This document shows positions 17,296-25,157 of a stretch of 64,000 nt of DNA, one piece after another (position 1 is the stretch's first letter; each line of letters opens with the position of its first letter). The DNA is taken from assembly GCA_021813325.1 (NCBI GenBank), contig JAKALA010000004.1:62001-126000 (forward strand), in the 5' to 3' direction. Source of the DNA: a bacterium. Its GTDB lineage: Bacteria > Verrucomicrobiota > Verrucomicrobiia > Limisphaerales > UBA11358. Below the pieces are notes generated by a model that saw only the letters and a list, made by a program, of their open reading frames with translations, was not told where the DNA came from and did not search any database. A program made the position numbers and the translations under genes.

Positions 17296-17997
17296 ATGTA
17301 TCTCAACATCATCCAGCTCGCGGAATCGTTTGGCGTCGAGGAAAGCGTCGTCGAGAGCTGGGTGCGTAATGAGGGGTTGCCGGTCATTGAGGATCGCAAC
17401 CGCCTTTTGTTTGATCGCAATCAAGTCTTGGACTGGGCCGCCGCGCGGGGGCTGGCCGCCAAGGCCGGCTTCCTCGCCGCCGCCAAGACCGCCAGTGCCG
17501 TCCGTCGGCTCGAACCCCTCTTGCGCGTCGGCGGCATTTGGCGCGATGTGCCCGCCGCCAACGTGCGGAGCGTTTTGGAAACCATCGTCGGCAAGCTGCC
17601 CGGCGCCACCCCGCCGGTCCGGCAACTGCTGGCGCAACGGCTGCGCCAGCCTGATGGCATTTCCTGGGCGGCGGTCGGTGGCGGACTCGCGCTGCCGCAT
17701 TTGCGCGCGCCAGTCGCGCTCGGACGCGAAGCCGGCACGTTTGCCATTTTGCTCTTGAGCGATCCGCTGACGCTGAACGAGCCGGCGCCCGACAGCGCGC
17801 CCATCACGCGGCTTCTTTTCTTCGTGGCCCCGTCGCCACGCGCCCATCTGGAACTGCTCGGTCAATTGAGCAGTGCCTTGGTGCGCGGCGGTCTGCGCCA
17901 ACCCATCGTGGCGGGCGCGACGGACGAAGCCATTTTCGCCGCGATCACCGCCGCTGAATCCAACGCGGCGCAAGGCCCGGAGAGCCGACAGCCATGA
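17296..17997 (+). CDS. PtsN-like (PTS EIIA) protein with N-terminal helix-turn-helix
   Basis: The product is about 233 residues from ATG 17296; a GTG at 17275 would add seven. Residues about 1-50 form an excisionase/MerR-like helix-turn-helix (IIQLAESFGVEESVVESWVR). Residues about 80-220 form a PTS EIIA domain of the nitrogen/fructose type, with the phospho-acceptor H135 in GGGLALPHLRAP. Such proteins take phosphate from an HPr-like donor and usually regulate other proteins rather than transport sugar. No PTS permease is nearby. It is the first gene of the membrane-complex operon and its stop overlaps the next start (ATGA), so a control role over that complex is likely. Confidence 0.8.
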   Translation: MYLNIIQLAESFGVEESVVESWVRNEGLPVIEDRNRLLFDRNQVLDWAAARGLAAKAGFLAAAKTASAVRRLEPLLRVGGIWRDVPAANVRSVLETIVGKLPGATPPVRQLLAQRLRQPDGISWAAVGGGLALPHLRAPVALGREAGTFAILLLSDPLTLNEPAPDSAPITRLLFFVAPSPRAHLELLGQLSSALVRGGLRQPIVAGATDEAIFAAITAAESNAAQGPESRQP

Positions 17998-19943
17998 CGC
18001 CGGGCTGTCTGCTCCTGATTGCGCTGGCCGGAATAACCTTGGGATTGCTGACGGCCCGGCCTTCCGCGCGCCTCTGGCTGGCGGCGACACTGGCCGCGTC
18101 GGCAGCCGGCCTGGCGGTTGCCCTGTGGATTTTGCTGGCGCGCGCGACGTGGGACTGGCGCGCGTTTCTTCCCTTTGGCGAACCGTCACTGCATTTGCGG
18201 CTAGATCCGTTGAGCGCGTTTTTCCTGGCGCTACTCGCGGTTTTGGGCGGCGCGGGCAGTTTGTTTTCGCTTGAGTATTGGGCGGACAAAACCCATCCCA
18301 CCTCCGCGCCCTCCAGCCGGTTTTGGTGGAGCGGCGTTTTGCTGTGCATGGGCCTGGTGCTGCTTGCGGCCAACGGAATGATCTTCCTGATTGGCTGGGA
18401 AGCCTTCACGGTTTGCTGCTATTTTCTCATCACGCAGGAACGGCAAAAACGCGCGGTGCGTCAGGCCGGCTGGCTGTATCTGGCGGCGTCGCACGCGGGC
18501 ATGCTCTGCCTGTTCGCATTCTTCGCGCTGCTCGCGGCGCGGACGGGCGGTTGGGAGCTTGGACCGTTGCGCGATCACCCGGAACTCGCGCCGCTGTTCT
18601 GGCTGGCGCTGCTTGGGTTTGGCCTCAAAGCCGGCGTGTTCCCGCTGCACATCTGGCTGCCCTCGGCGCACGCCAACGCGCCGAGTCACGTTTCGGCCAT
18701 GCTTTCGGGCATGACGCTCAAGCTGGGCATTTACGGCCTCGTGCGGTTCAGCGGCTGGCTGCCGCTGCCGGATTCCGCCGGTTGGACGGTGGCTGCGCTG
18801 GGCGCGGTGAGCGCCGTTCTGGGTGTCGCGTTTGCGCTCGGCCAGCATGATTTGAAACGGCTCCTGGCGTATCACAGCGTCGAAAACATCGGCATCATTC
18901 TCATCGGTGTTGGTTTCGCGATGATCGCCACGGCGCACGGCCATCCGCTCTGGGGCCAGCTCGCGCTCGCGGGCGGCTTGTTGCATGTCTGGAACCATGG
19001 GTTGTTCAAGGCGCTTTTGTTTCTGGGCGCCGGGTCGGTGTTGCATGCCACTGGCACACGGGAAATGAGCCGGCTCGGCGGACTCTGGCGCGTGATGCCG
19101 TGGACGGCGGGATTGTTCACCCTCGGCGCGATGGCGATTGCCGGGCTGCCGCCGCTGAACGGTTTCGTCAGCGAATGGCTGGTGTTTCTCGGTTTATTCG
19201 ATGCCGTTTCGGCCCACCGTGTCGCGTTGTGGGCGGCGGTGCCGGCCGCCATTTTGCTGGGCATCACCGGCGCGCTGGCGCTGGCCTGCTTTGCGAAAGT
19301 TTGCGGCGTGGTGTTCGCGGGCGCGCCGCGTTCCGAACTTGTGGAACATGCGCATGAATGCGGCTGGCGAATGCGCGGGCCGATGCTGCTCCTTGCGATG
19401 TTGTGCGTGGCCATTGGCCTCGCGCCGGTTTTATTTTGGCGGCTGGTCGCGCCGGCGGCGGCGGCCTGGCAGCCGGATTGGGCCGGAGCCGCGCTGCCCG
19501 CGCCGCTCATCGAGTTGAGCGCGTTTCATCTGGGCCTCGCCGCCGTGGCGCTGCTCGGCGCGATCTGGCTTTGGCGCCGGGTCAAACGCAACGGACTGAA
19601 CCGCGCCGTCACCTGGGATTGCGGTTACGCCGCCCCGACGGCGCGCATTCAATACACCGCCGGTTCCTTTGCCGGCATCATCAATGAGTGGTTCGACTGG
19701 ATTCTCCAGCGTGAGCGGCACGAGCAGCGGCCCGAGGAAAATTTTCCGGCGCGCGCTCATCAAGTGGAACACACGCCGGAAACCGTGCTGGAAAAAATCG
19801 TCCAACCGGTCGCGGTGGCGGTGCTCCACATTTCCGCCGTGGCGCGGCGGCTCCAGCATGGCCGCGTGCAATCCTACCTGTTGTATTTGCTGATCGGCAT
19901 CGCGGTGCTGGCCGTTTTGGTGGCGATGGGAGGCGCGCAATAA
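17994..19943 (+). CDS. Antiporter-like membrane subunit, HyfB/NuoL family, copy 1
   Basis: The 649-residue integral membrane protein has about 14-16 predicted helices and belongs to the proton-antiporter family shared by complex I (NuoL/M/N), Mrp antiporters and group 4 hydrogenases. Conserved features include the charged residue in LIGWEAFTVCCYFL, the lysine in GFGLKAGVFPLHIWLPSAHANAPS, and HDLKRLLAYHSVENIGII. The C-terminal TWDCGYAAPTARIQYTAGSF segment is typical of HyfB-like subunits. It probably moves protons or sodium across the cytoplasmic membrane. It overlaps the PtsN-like gene by 4 bases and abuts a close paralogue directly downstream (TAAATG junction). Confidence 0.88.
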   Translation: MTPGCLLLIALAGITLGLLTARPSARLWLAATLAASAAGLAVALWILLARATWDWRAFLPFGEPSLHLRLDPLSAFFLALLAVLGGAGSLFSLEYWADKTHPTSAPSSRFWWSGVLLCMGLVLLAANGMIFLIGWEAFTVCCYFLITQERQKRAVRQAGWLYLAASHAGMLCLFAFFALLAARTGGWELGPLRDHPELAPLFWLALLGFGLKAGVFPLHIWLPSAHANAPSHVSAMLSGMTLKLGIYGLVRFSGWLPLPDSAGWTVAALGAVSAVLGVAFALGQHDLKRLLAYHSVENIGIILIGVGFAMIATAHGHPLWGQLALAGGLLHVWNHGLFKALLFLGAGSVLHATGTREMSRLGGLWRVMPWTAGLFTLGAMAIAGLPPLNGFVSEWLVFLGLFDAVSAHRVALWAAVPAAILLGITGALALACFAKVCGVVFAGAPRSELVEHAHECGWRMRGPMLLLAMLCVAIGLAPVLFWRLVAPAAAAWQPDWAGAALPAPLIELSAFHLGLAAVALLGAIWLWRRVKRNGLNRAVTWDCGYAAPTARIQYTAGSFAGIINEWFDWILQRERHEQRPEENFPARAHQVEHTPETVLEKIVQPVAVAVLHISAVARRLQHGRVQSYLLYLLIGIAVLAVLVAMGGAQ

Positions 19944-21899
19944 ATGGCAATGAACATTGGATTACTTTTATCGCTGGCCGGTTTGGCTTCGCTCGCGGGC
20001 GTGCTGGCCGGCGTCCGCTGGCCGCGCCTGTGGCTGGCGCTGACCGTGGGCGGCGCGTTGACGGCGCTGGGCGCGGCGCTCGCGGTGTTGTTGGGCGCGG
20101 CTGCCTGGAACTGGCAGAGCGAATTTTCCGTGGGCGGCGAACCGCTGCATTTTCGGCTTGATGGCTTGAGCGCGTTGTTTCTCGTGCTGGTGGCGGTCGT
20201 GGGCGGCGCGGGGGCAATTTATGCCCGCGAATACTGGCCCGACGCCCATTCCCCGTCCGCGGCGCGGCGGAGCCGGATTTGGTGGAGCGCGTTTGTGTTG
20301 AGCATGGGATTGGTGCTGACCGTCTCCAACGGCCTGCATTTTCTGATGGCGTGGGAAATCTTCGCGCTCTGCGGCTATTTTTTAATCACGCTGGATGGTG
20401 AGCGCAGCGGCGTGCGCGCGGCGGGCTGGTTGTATCTGGTCGCCTCGCACGCGGGCACCATGGCGTTATTCGCGTTTTTCACGGCGCTGGCGTCGCTGAC
20501 CGGCGGTTGGGATCTTGGTCCGATGCGCGATCAGGCGGGACTCGCCCCGCTGTTCTGGCTGGCGTTGTTTGGCTTTGGCATGAAAGCGGGTTTCTTTCCG
20601 CTGCACATCTGGCTGCCCTCGGCGCACGCGAAATCGCCCAGTCACGTTTCGGCCATCATGTCGGGCGTGGCGATTAAAATGGGGCTTTACGGCATTGTGC
20701 GTTTCAGCGGCTGGCTGCCGGTGCCGGCGGCGGCGGGCTGGGTGGTGATTGGTCTGGGCGCGGTCAGCGCGCTGCTGGGAATCGCCTTTGCCTTTGCGCA
20801 AAACGACGTGAAACGGCTGCTGGCGTATTGCTCGGTGGAAAACATGGGCGTCATCATGATTGGCGTTGGGGTCGCGCTGCTGGCGTCGGTGCGCGGCCAT
20901 GCGCTTTGGGGGCAACTAGCGCTGGCCGGGGCGCTGCTGCACGTGTGGAATCACGGAGCGTTCAAATCGCTTTTGTTTTTTGGGTCCGGCTCAATTTTGC
21001 ATGCCACCGGCACGCGCGAAATGAGCCGGCTCGGCGGGCTTGCCAGGACGATGCCCTGGACGGCCGGCCTGTTCGCGCTGGGTTCCATTGCCGCCGCCGG
21101 TTTGCCGCCGCTGAACGGCTTTATCAGCGAATGGCTGATTTATCTCGGCTTGTTCGACACCGTCACCACCGAGGCCAATCCGCCGTGGATCGCCATTCCG
21201 GCGGTGGTGTTGCTGGCCACGGCGGGCGCCCTGGCCCTGGCGGCGTTCGCCAAGGCGTGTTCGACCATTTTCCTTGGCGCGCCGCGGACAAAGGCGGCCA
21301 GCCACGCACACGAATGCGGAAACTGGATGCGCGGGCCGATGCTGGCCCTGGCGGGTGTGTGCGCGCTGGCGGGACTCGCGCCGTTTTTATTTTGGCCGGC
21401 CATTTCCCGCGCGGTGGCGGCTTGGAACCCCGCCTGGACGGCGGCCGAGATTCCCGCGCCCCTGATGACGCTGGGCGCGGCGCAAATGATTTTGGCCATG
21501 GTGGTGACGCTGGCGGCCGCGTGGCTGGGGCGTCAGGCGCGCGCGAACGGCCTGCAACGCCGGCCAACGTGGGATTGCGGTTACGCGGCGCCGACGGCGC
21601 GGATTCAATACACCGGCGGTTCCTTTGCCGGCATCGCCAGCAGTTGGTTCGGCTGGGTTTTACAGCCGGAACGGAAATTGCGCCGGCCCCGCGGCTATTT
21701 TCCGACGGAAGCCATCCGCCTGGAGCGTGTGCCGGAAACCGTGCTGGAACGCGTCATTGCGCCGGTGGCTGAACGGGTCATGTGGCTTTCCAACGCCGCG
21801 CGCCGCAGGCAGCACGGGCGGCTGCAATTTTACATTCTTTATCTTGTGGCCGGGCTGGTGGCGCTCGGCCTGCTCGTGATTTTGGGAGGTTTGCGATGA
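19944..21899 (+). CDS. Antiporter-like membrane subunit, HyfB/NuoL family, copy 2
   Basis: The 651-residue protein aligns along its whole length with the preceding gene. Blocks such as FPLHIWLPSAHA, ILHATGTREMSRLGGL, PWTAGLF, GLPPLNGF and WDCGYAAPTARIQYT are identical or nearly so in both. The two genes are therefore a tandem duplication kept at similar length with both sets of charged residues (AWEIFALCGYFL, GFGMKAGFFPLH, NDVKRLLAYCSVEN). Start ATG 19944 follows the upstream stop without a gap; ATG 19950 is an alternative. Two such subunits beside the HyfF-like one give three antiporter-like modules, which would suggest more ion-translocation channels than in a minimal group 4 hydrogenase. 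Confidence 0.88.
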   Translation: MAMNIGLLLSLAGLASLAGVLAGVRWPRLWLALTVGGALTALGAALAVLLGAAAWNWQSEFSVGGEPLHFRLDGLSALFLVLVAVVGGAGAIYAREYWPDAHSPSAARRSRIWWSAFVLSMGLVLTVSNGLHFLMAWEIFALCGYFLITLDGERSGVRAAGWLYLVASHAGTMALFAFFTALASLTGGWDLGPMRDQAGLAPLFWLALFGFGMKAGFFPLHIWLPSAHAKSPSHVSAIMSGVAIKMGLYGIVRFSGWLPVPAAAGWVVIGLGAVSALLGIAFAFAQNDVKRLLAYCSVENMGVIMIGVGVALLASVRGHALWGQLALAGALLHVWNHGAFKSLLFFGSGSILHATGTREMSRLGGLARTMPWTAGLFALGSIAAAGLPPLNGFISEWLIYLGLFDTVTTEANPPWIAIPAVVLLATAGALALAAFAKACSTIFLGAPRTKAASHAHECGNWMRGPMLALAGVCALAGLAPFLFWPAISRAVAAWNPAWTAAEIPAPLMTLGAAQMILAMVVTLAAAWLGRQARANGLQRRPTWDCGYAAPTARIQYTGGSFAGIASSWFGWVLQPERKLRRPRGYFPTEAIRLERVPETVLERVIAPVAERVMWLSNAARRRQHGRLQFYILYLVAGLVALGLLVILGGLR

Positions 21900-22798
21900 T
21901 TTACACGTTTGAACTCATCCTCCGGCTCGCGATTTGGCTGCTGCTGGCGCCATTGCTGCCCGGCATCATCAACAAAGTAAAAGCCTGGGTTGCCGGCCGC
22001 CGCGGGCCGCCGGTGCTGCAACTTTACTACGACCTGGCGAAACTGTGGCGCAAAGGCGTGGTGATGAGCACGCTCGCGTCGCCCGGATTTATCGCGGGGC
22101 CGGCGGTTGCCTGGGTGGCGCTGCTGGCGGCGGCGATCTTGATGCCGCTGGGGCCGCTGGGAAGCGCGCTGAGTTTTCGCGGCGACGTGCTGCTGCTGAT
22201 TTATCTGCTGGCGCTGGCGCGTTTCTGCACGGCCTGGGCGGCGATGGAAACCGGCTCGGCGTTTGAAGGCATGGGGGCGGCGCGCGAAGTGAGCTACGCC
22301 GTGCTGGCCGAGGCGGCGATCATCGCGGCGGTGCTGGCGTTGAGCGTTCATACCCGCAGCGTGTCGCTGGTGACCATGTTGTCGCCGTCCGCCGGCGCGG
22401 GCGCGGCGCTGCTGGCGGCGGGATTGTTTACCGTGTTGTTGGCGGAAAACTGCCGGGTGCCGTTTGACGATCCCAACACGCATCTGGAATTGACGATGAT
22501 TCACGAAGTCATGGTGCTGGATCACAGCGGTCCGCCGCTGGCGGCGATTTTGCACGGCGCGTCGGTGAAGCTGCTGTTGTTTTCCGTGCTGCTGGTGCAG
22601 GCGGTGGTGCCGCTGGGAAATTTATCCGCGCCGCTGGCGGGCGCGGCCTTGGCGGGCGGCGTGCTGGCGGTGACGATTGGCGTGGGCCTGGTGGAATCGC
22701 TGCTGGCGCGGCTGGCGTTTCGCCGCGTGCCGCTGCTGCTCACCACGGCGTTTTTGCTGTGTCTGTTTGCGTTGCTGGTTTCGTGGAACTGGAAATGA
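21896..22798 (+). CDS. Membrane subunit, HyfC/NuoH-like
   Basis: The product is 300 residues from ATG 21896, whose ATGA overlaps the previous stop. It is a multi-helix protein of the NuoH/HyfC family, which anchors the soluble electron-transfer arm to the membrane and forms part of the quinone or proton-entry site. The typical segments are present: GPPVLQLYYDLAKLWRKG near the N-terminus, ETGSAFEGMGAAREVSYAVL, and the acidic loop AENCRVPFDDPNTHLELTMI with EVMVLDHSGP. Open sequence upstream of 21896 belongs to the preceding gene in another frame. A repeat-filled gap of about 275 bases follows, the only long gap in this operon. Confidence 0.88.
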   Translation: MIYTFELILRLAIWLLLAPLLPGIINKVKAWVAGRRGPPVLQLYYDLAKLWRKGVVMSTLASPGFIAGPAVAWVALLAAAILMPLGPLGSALSFRGDVLLLIYLLALARFCTAWAAMETGSAFEGMGAAREVSYAVLAEAAIIAAVLALSVHTRSVSLVTMLSPSAGAGAALLAAGLFTVLLAENCRVPFDDPNTHLELTMIHEVMVLDHSGPPLAAILHGASVKLLLFSVLLVQAVVPLGNLSAPLAGAALAGGVLAVTIGVGLVESLLARLAFRRVPLLLTTAFLLCLFALLVSWNWK

Positions 22799-23073
22799 GC
22801 GAAAATGGAAAACATTGAACATTTGACATTTAATACTCGCCGGCGCGATTTTTCGGGCGTTCCCGAACCGGAACGAAGCCGTCGCGTCCATGCGTGGTGG
22901 CGACGCCTCGTCGCCGTGTGTGAACGCGACGCCTTCGTCGCGCGATATTTCGGTTTTGGTTTGAGGGGCGTTGGTGGGAACGGGCGGCGGGGCGCCGCTG
23001 GCACCCCCGGCGGCGAGGGCGCCGCCGCCACTACGGTCAGTGGCGGCGCCTGGCTTGCGCAAGGAGGACGGCC
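22799..23073. repeat. Intergenic patch of dispersed repeats inside the operon
   Basis: No credible gene is seen. Three repeat types are stacked here. An AT-rich stretch at about 22805-22835 (ACATTGAACATTTGACATTT) resembles a low-complexity repeat. Two direct copies of a self-complementary unit, GGCGACGCCTCGTCGCC and GCGACGCCTTCGTCGC, lie at about 22899-22942 and match the family at 43769. A GC-rich hairpin with arms CGCCGCCACT and AGTGGCGGCG lies at about 23023-23049. A strong AAGGAGG ribosome-binding site at 23061-23067 serves the following gene. Confidence 0.6.
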
Positions 23074-23718
23074 ATGAATGGAACTGTAAATTTAGTCATC
23101 GGCTTGGCGATGGGCTTGAACCTGCTCGCGCTGGGGAGCAGCCGGCTGCCAACCCTCATCCGCGCGATGTCGCTGCAAGGCGTGGTGTTGGGCGTGATGC
23201 CGCTGCTGATCGAACATGAGCGGCTCAACTGGCAGATTCTGGCGGTGGCGGTAGCCACGATGGCGGGCAAGGGCGTGCTGATTCCCAGCCTGCTTCAGCG
23301 GGCGATGCGCGCGGCGAACATTGACCGCGAAATGGAGCCGTTCATCGGCTTCGTGCCGTCGCTGTTGCTCGGAGCGGGCGGCACGATCGGCGCGGTGGCG
23401 CTGGCGCAGGAGCTGCCGTTGCTGCCGGAGCACGCCGGGTCGTTGCTGGTGCCGGGCGCGATGGCGTCCATGCTGACCGGTTTTATTTTGCTGATTGGCC
23501 GGGCCAAGGCGATTTCGCAGGTCTGCGGCTATTTGATTTTGGAAAACGGCATTTACCTGTTCGGGCTGCTGCTGATTCACTCCACGCCGTTGCTGGTGGA
23601 ATCGGGCATCCTGCTGGACCTCACGGTGGGCGTGTTTGTCATCGGCATCATCGTGGACCGTATCCAGCGGGCCTTTGATTCGCTCGACACGCGCAAACTC
23701 ACGACGCTTCACGAATGA
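23074..23718 (+). CDS. Membrane subunit, HyfE-like
   Basis: The 214-residue protein is nearly all hydrophobic, with about six predicted helices, and matches the HyfE family, a distant NuoK relative found in formate hydrogenlyase-2 and related complexes. The N-terminus (NLVIGLAMGLNLLALGSSRL) and the segments LLGAGGTIGAVALAQELPLL and VCGYLILENGIYLFGLLL (with the membrane glutamate typical of NuoK-like subunits) fit this. It has the clearest Shine-Dalgarno sequence in the window (AAGGAGG, 6 bases before ATG), perhaps because the repeat patch upstream breaks translational coupling. Its stop overlaps the next start by ATGA. Confidence 0.85.
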   Translation: MNGTVNLVIGLAMGLNLLALGSSRLPTLIRAMSLQGVVLGVMPLLIEHERLNWQILAVAVATMAGKGVLIPSLLQRAMRAANIDREMEPFIGFVPSLLLGAGGTIGAVALAQELPLLPEHAGSLLVPGAMASMLTGFILLIGRAKAISQVCGYLILENGIYLFGLLLIHSTPLLVESGILLDLTVGVFVIGIIVDRIQRAFDSLDTRKLTTLHE

Positions 23719-25157
23719 ACCCGCTGCTTCTCATCTTGGTTCCGCTGGCCGGCGCGCTGTGGGCGGCGCTGTGGCCGGACAACCGCACGCGCCCCTGGCT
23801 GCTGCCCGTGGTCGGTCTGGCGCATGTGACGTTGTGCGGCTGGCTGTTTATCCGTCCGCCGGAATTTTCACCGGACGCGTGGTTTGCGTTCGATCCGCTG
23901 GCGCGGGCCGTGTTGCCGGCGGTGTCGCTCCTGTTTTTTGTGTGCGCGATTTACAGCGTGTTTTATCTGCATATTCGGGCGGAACGGAACAACCGCGTGT
24001 TTGTGGCGCTGCTGCTGGCGGTGCTGGGACTGTTGAGCGCGGGCCATCAATCGCGGCATCTGGGCATGTTGTGGATCACCACGGAGGCGATTACGCTGGC
24101 CACGGTGCCCTTGTTGCATTTCAACGCCACGCCGCGCGCGTTTGAAGCGACCTGGAAATATCTGCTCGTCGGCGGCACGGGCATCGCGTTGTCTTTGTTG
24201 GGTTCGTTCTGCCTGGGCTACGCGTCATTGCATGGCGGTGGGGTTGGCAACCTGACGTTCACCGCGCTGGCGGCGCAGGGCGTGGAACTATCGCGTCCGT
24301 GGGTGCTCACGGCGTGGGTGTTGGTGCTCGTGGGCTACGGCACGAAGATGGGGTTGGCGCCGATGCACACTTGGAAGCCGGACACTTACGGCGAGGCGCC
24401 GGGCCTTGTGGGCGCGTTGCTGGCGGGCGCGGTGACGACGGTGGCGTTCACGGCCATTTTGCGCGTGCGGTTCGTGGTGGCGGCGGCGGGACAGGGGAGA
24501 ATCGCTGATTTGACGCTGCTGGCTGTCGGTCTTTTTTCCATGCTGGTCGCGGCGCTGTTTTTGCTGGGAACGCGCAACTACAAACGAATGCTGGCTTATT
24601 CCAGCGTGGAGCACATGGGCATTCTGGCCGTGGCGGCGTCGCTGGGCGGCGCGGGCGCGGCGGCGGGACTGTTTCATGTGTGGAGCAATGCTTTGACGAA
24701 GGGCGCGCTGTTCATGAGCGCGGGCAACATCCGGCGCGCGGCGGGTTCGGCCTCGATGGATGACGTGCGGGGCATGATGAAATTGACGCCGCGCTCGGCG
24801 GCATTGTTCGTCACCGGTTTGTTCGCCATCACGGCGTGTCCGCCGTTCAGCCCGTTTTTCAGCGAATTGCTGGTGCTGCGGGCGGCGCTGGCCGCGCATC
24901 ATTGGGCGGCCACGGCCATATTTTTGATTTGCCTGCTGCTGGTGTTTTTTGGCATGACGCGGGTCGTTTTCGGGGTCGTGGATGGGCGTCCGCGTCCGGG
25001 GACGGTGGCCAACAGCCGGCGTTTTGTGGAAACCGCCGGCGTGATTGCTCCGCCGCTGCTGCTGCTCGGCTTGTCCTTGTGGATCGGGCTGTTTACGCCG
25101 CCATTGTTGCGGGACGCCTGGTCGGCGGCGGTGGCCCAACTTTTTCCCGCACCATGA
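23715..25157 (+). CDS. Antiporter-like membrane subunit, HyfF/NuoN-like
   Basis: This 480-residue multi-helix protein is the third antiporter-family subunit of the operon. It is shorter than the two HyfB-like copies and resembles HyfF/NuoN. Key membrane charges are visible in LWITTEAITLATVPLLHF (glutamate), VGYGTKMGLAPMHTWKPDTY (lysine), TRNYKRMLAYSSVEHMGIL (lysine and histidine) and HVWSNALTKGALFMSAGNI. It is expected to couple electron transfer in the soluble arm to ion movement. It overlaps both neighbours by 4 bases (ATGA), so expression is tightly coupled. Confidence 0.87.
   Translation: MNPLLLILVPLAGALWAALWPDNRTRPWLLPVVGLAHVTLCGWLFIRPPEFSPDAWFAFDPLARAVLPAVSLLFFVCAIYSVFYLHIRAERNNRVFVALLLAVLGLLSAGHQSRHLGMLWITTEAITLATVPLLHFNATPRAFEATWKYLLVGGTGIALSLLGSFCLGYASLHGGGVGNLTFTALAAQGVELSRPWVLTAWVLVLVGYGTKMGLAPMHTWKPDTYGEAPGLVGALLAGAVTTVAFTAILRVRFVVAAAGQGRIADLTLLAVGLFSMLVAALFLLGTRNYKRMLAYSSVEHMGILAVAASLGGAGAAAGLFHVWSNALTKGALFMSAGNIRRAAGSASMDDVRGMMKLTPRSAALFVTGLFAITACPPFSPFFSELLVLRAALAAHHWAATAIFLICLLLVFFGMTRVVFGVVDGRPRPGTVANSRRFVETAGVIAPPLLLLGLSLWIGLFTPPLLRDAWSAAVAQLFPAP

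Noticed and set aside
22897-22943. Possible CRISPR-like direct repeat
   Set aside because: Only two units with no spacer regularity and no cas genes; better explained as REP-like repeats.
22805-23077. 90-codon frame in the HyfC-HyfE gap
   Set aside because: It is composed of repeat sequence; the translation is low-complexity and overlaps the HyfE-like start.
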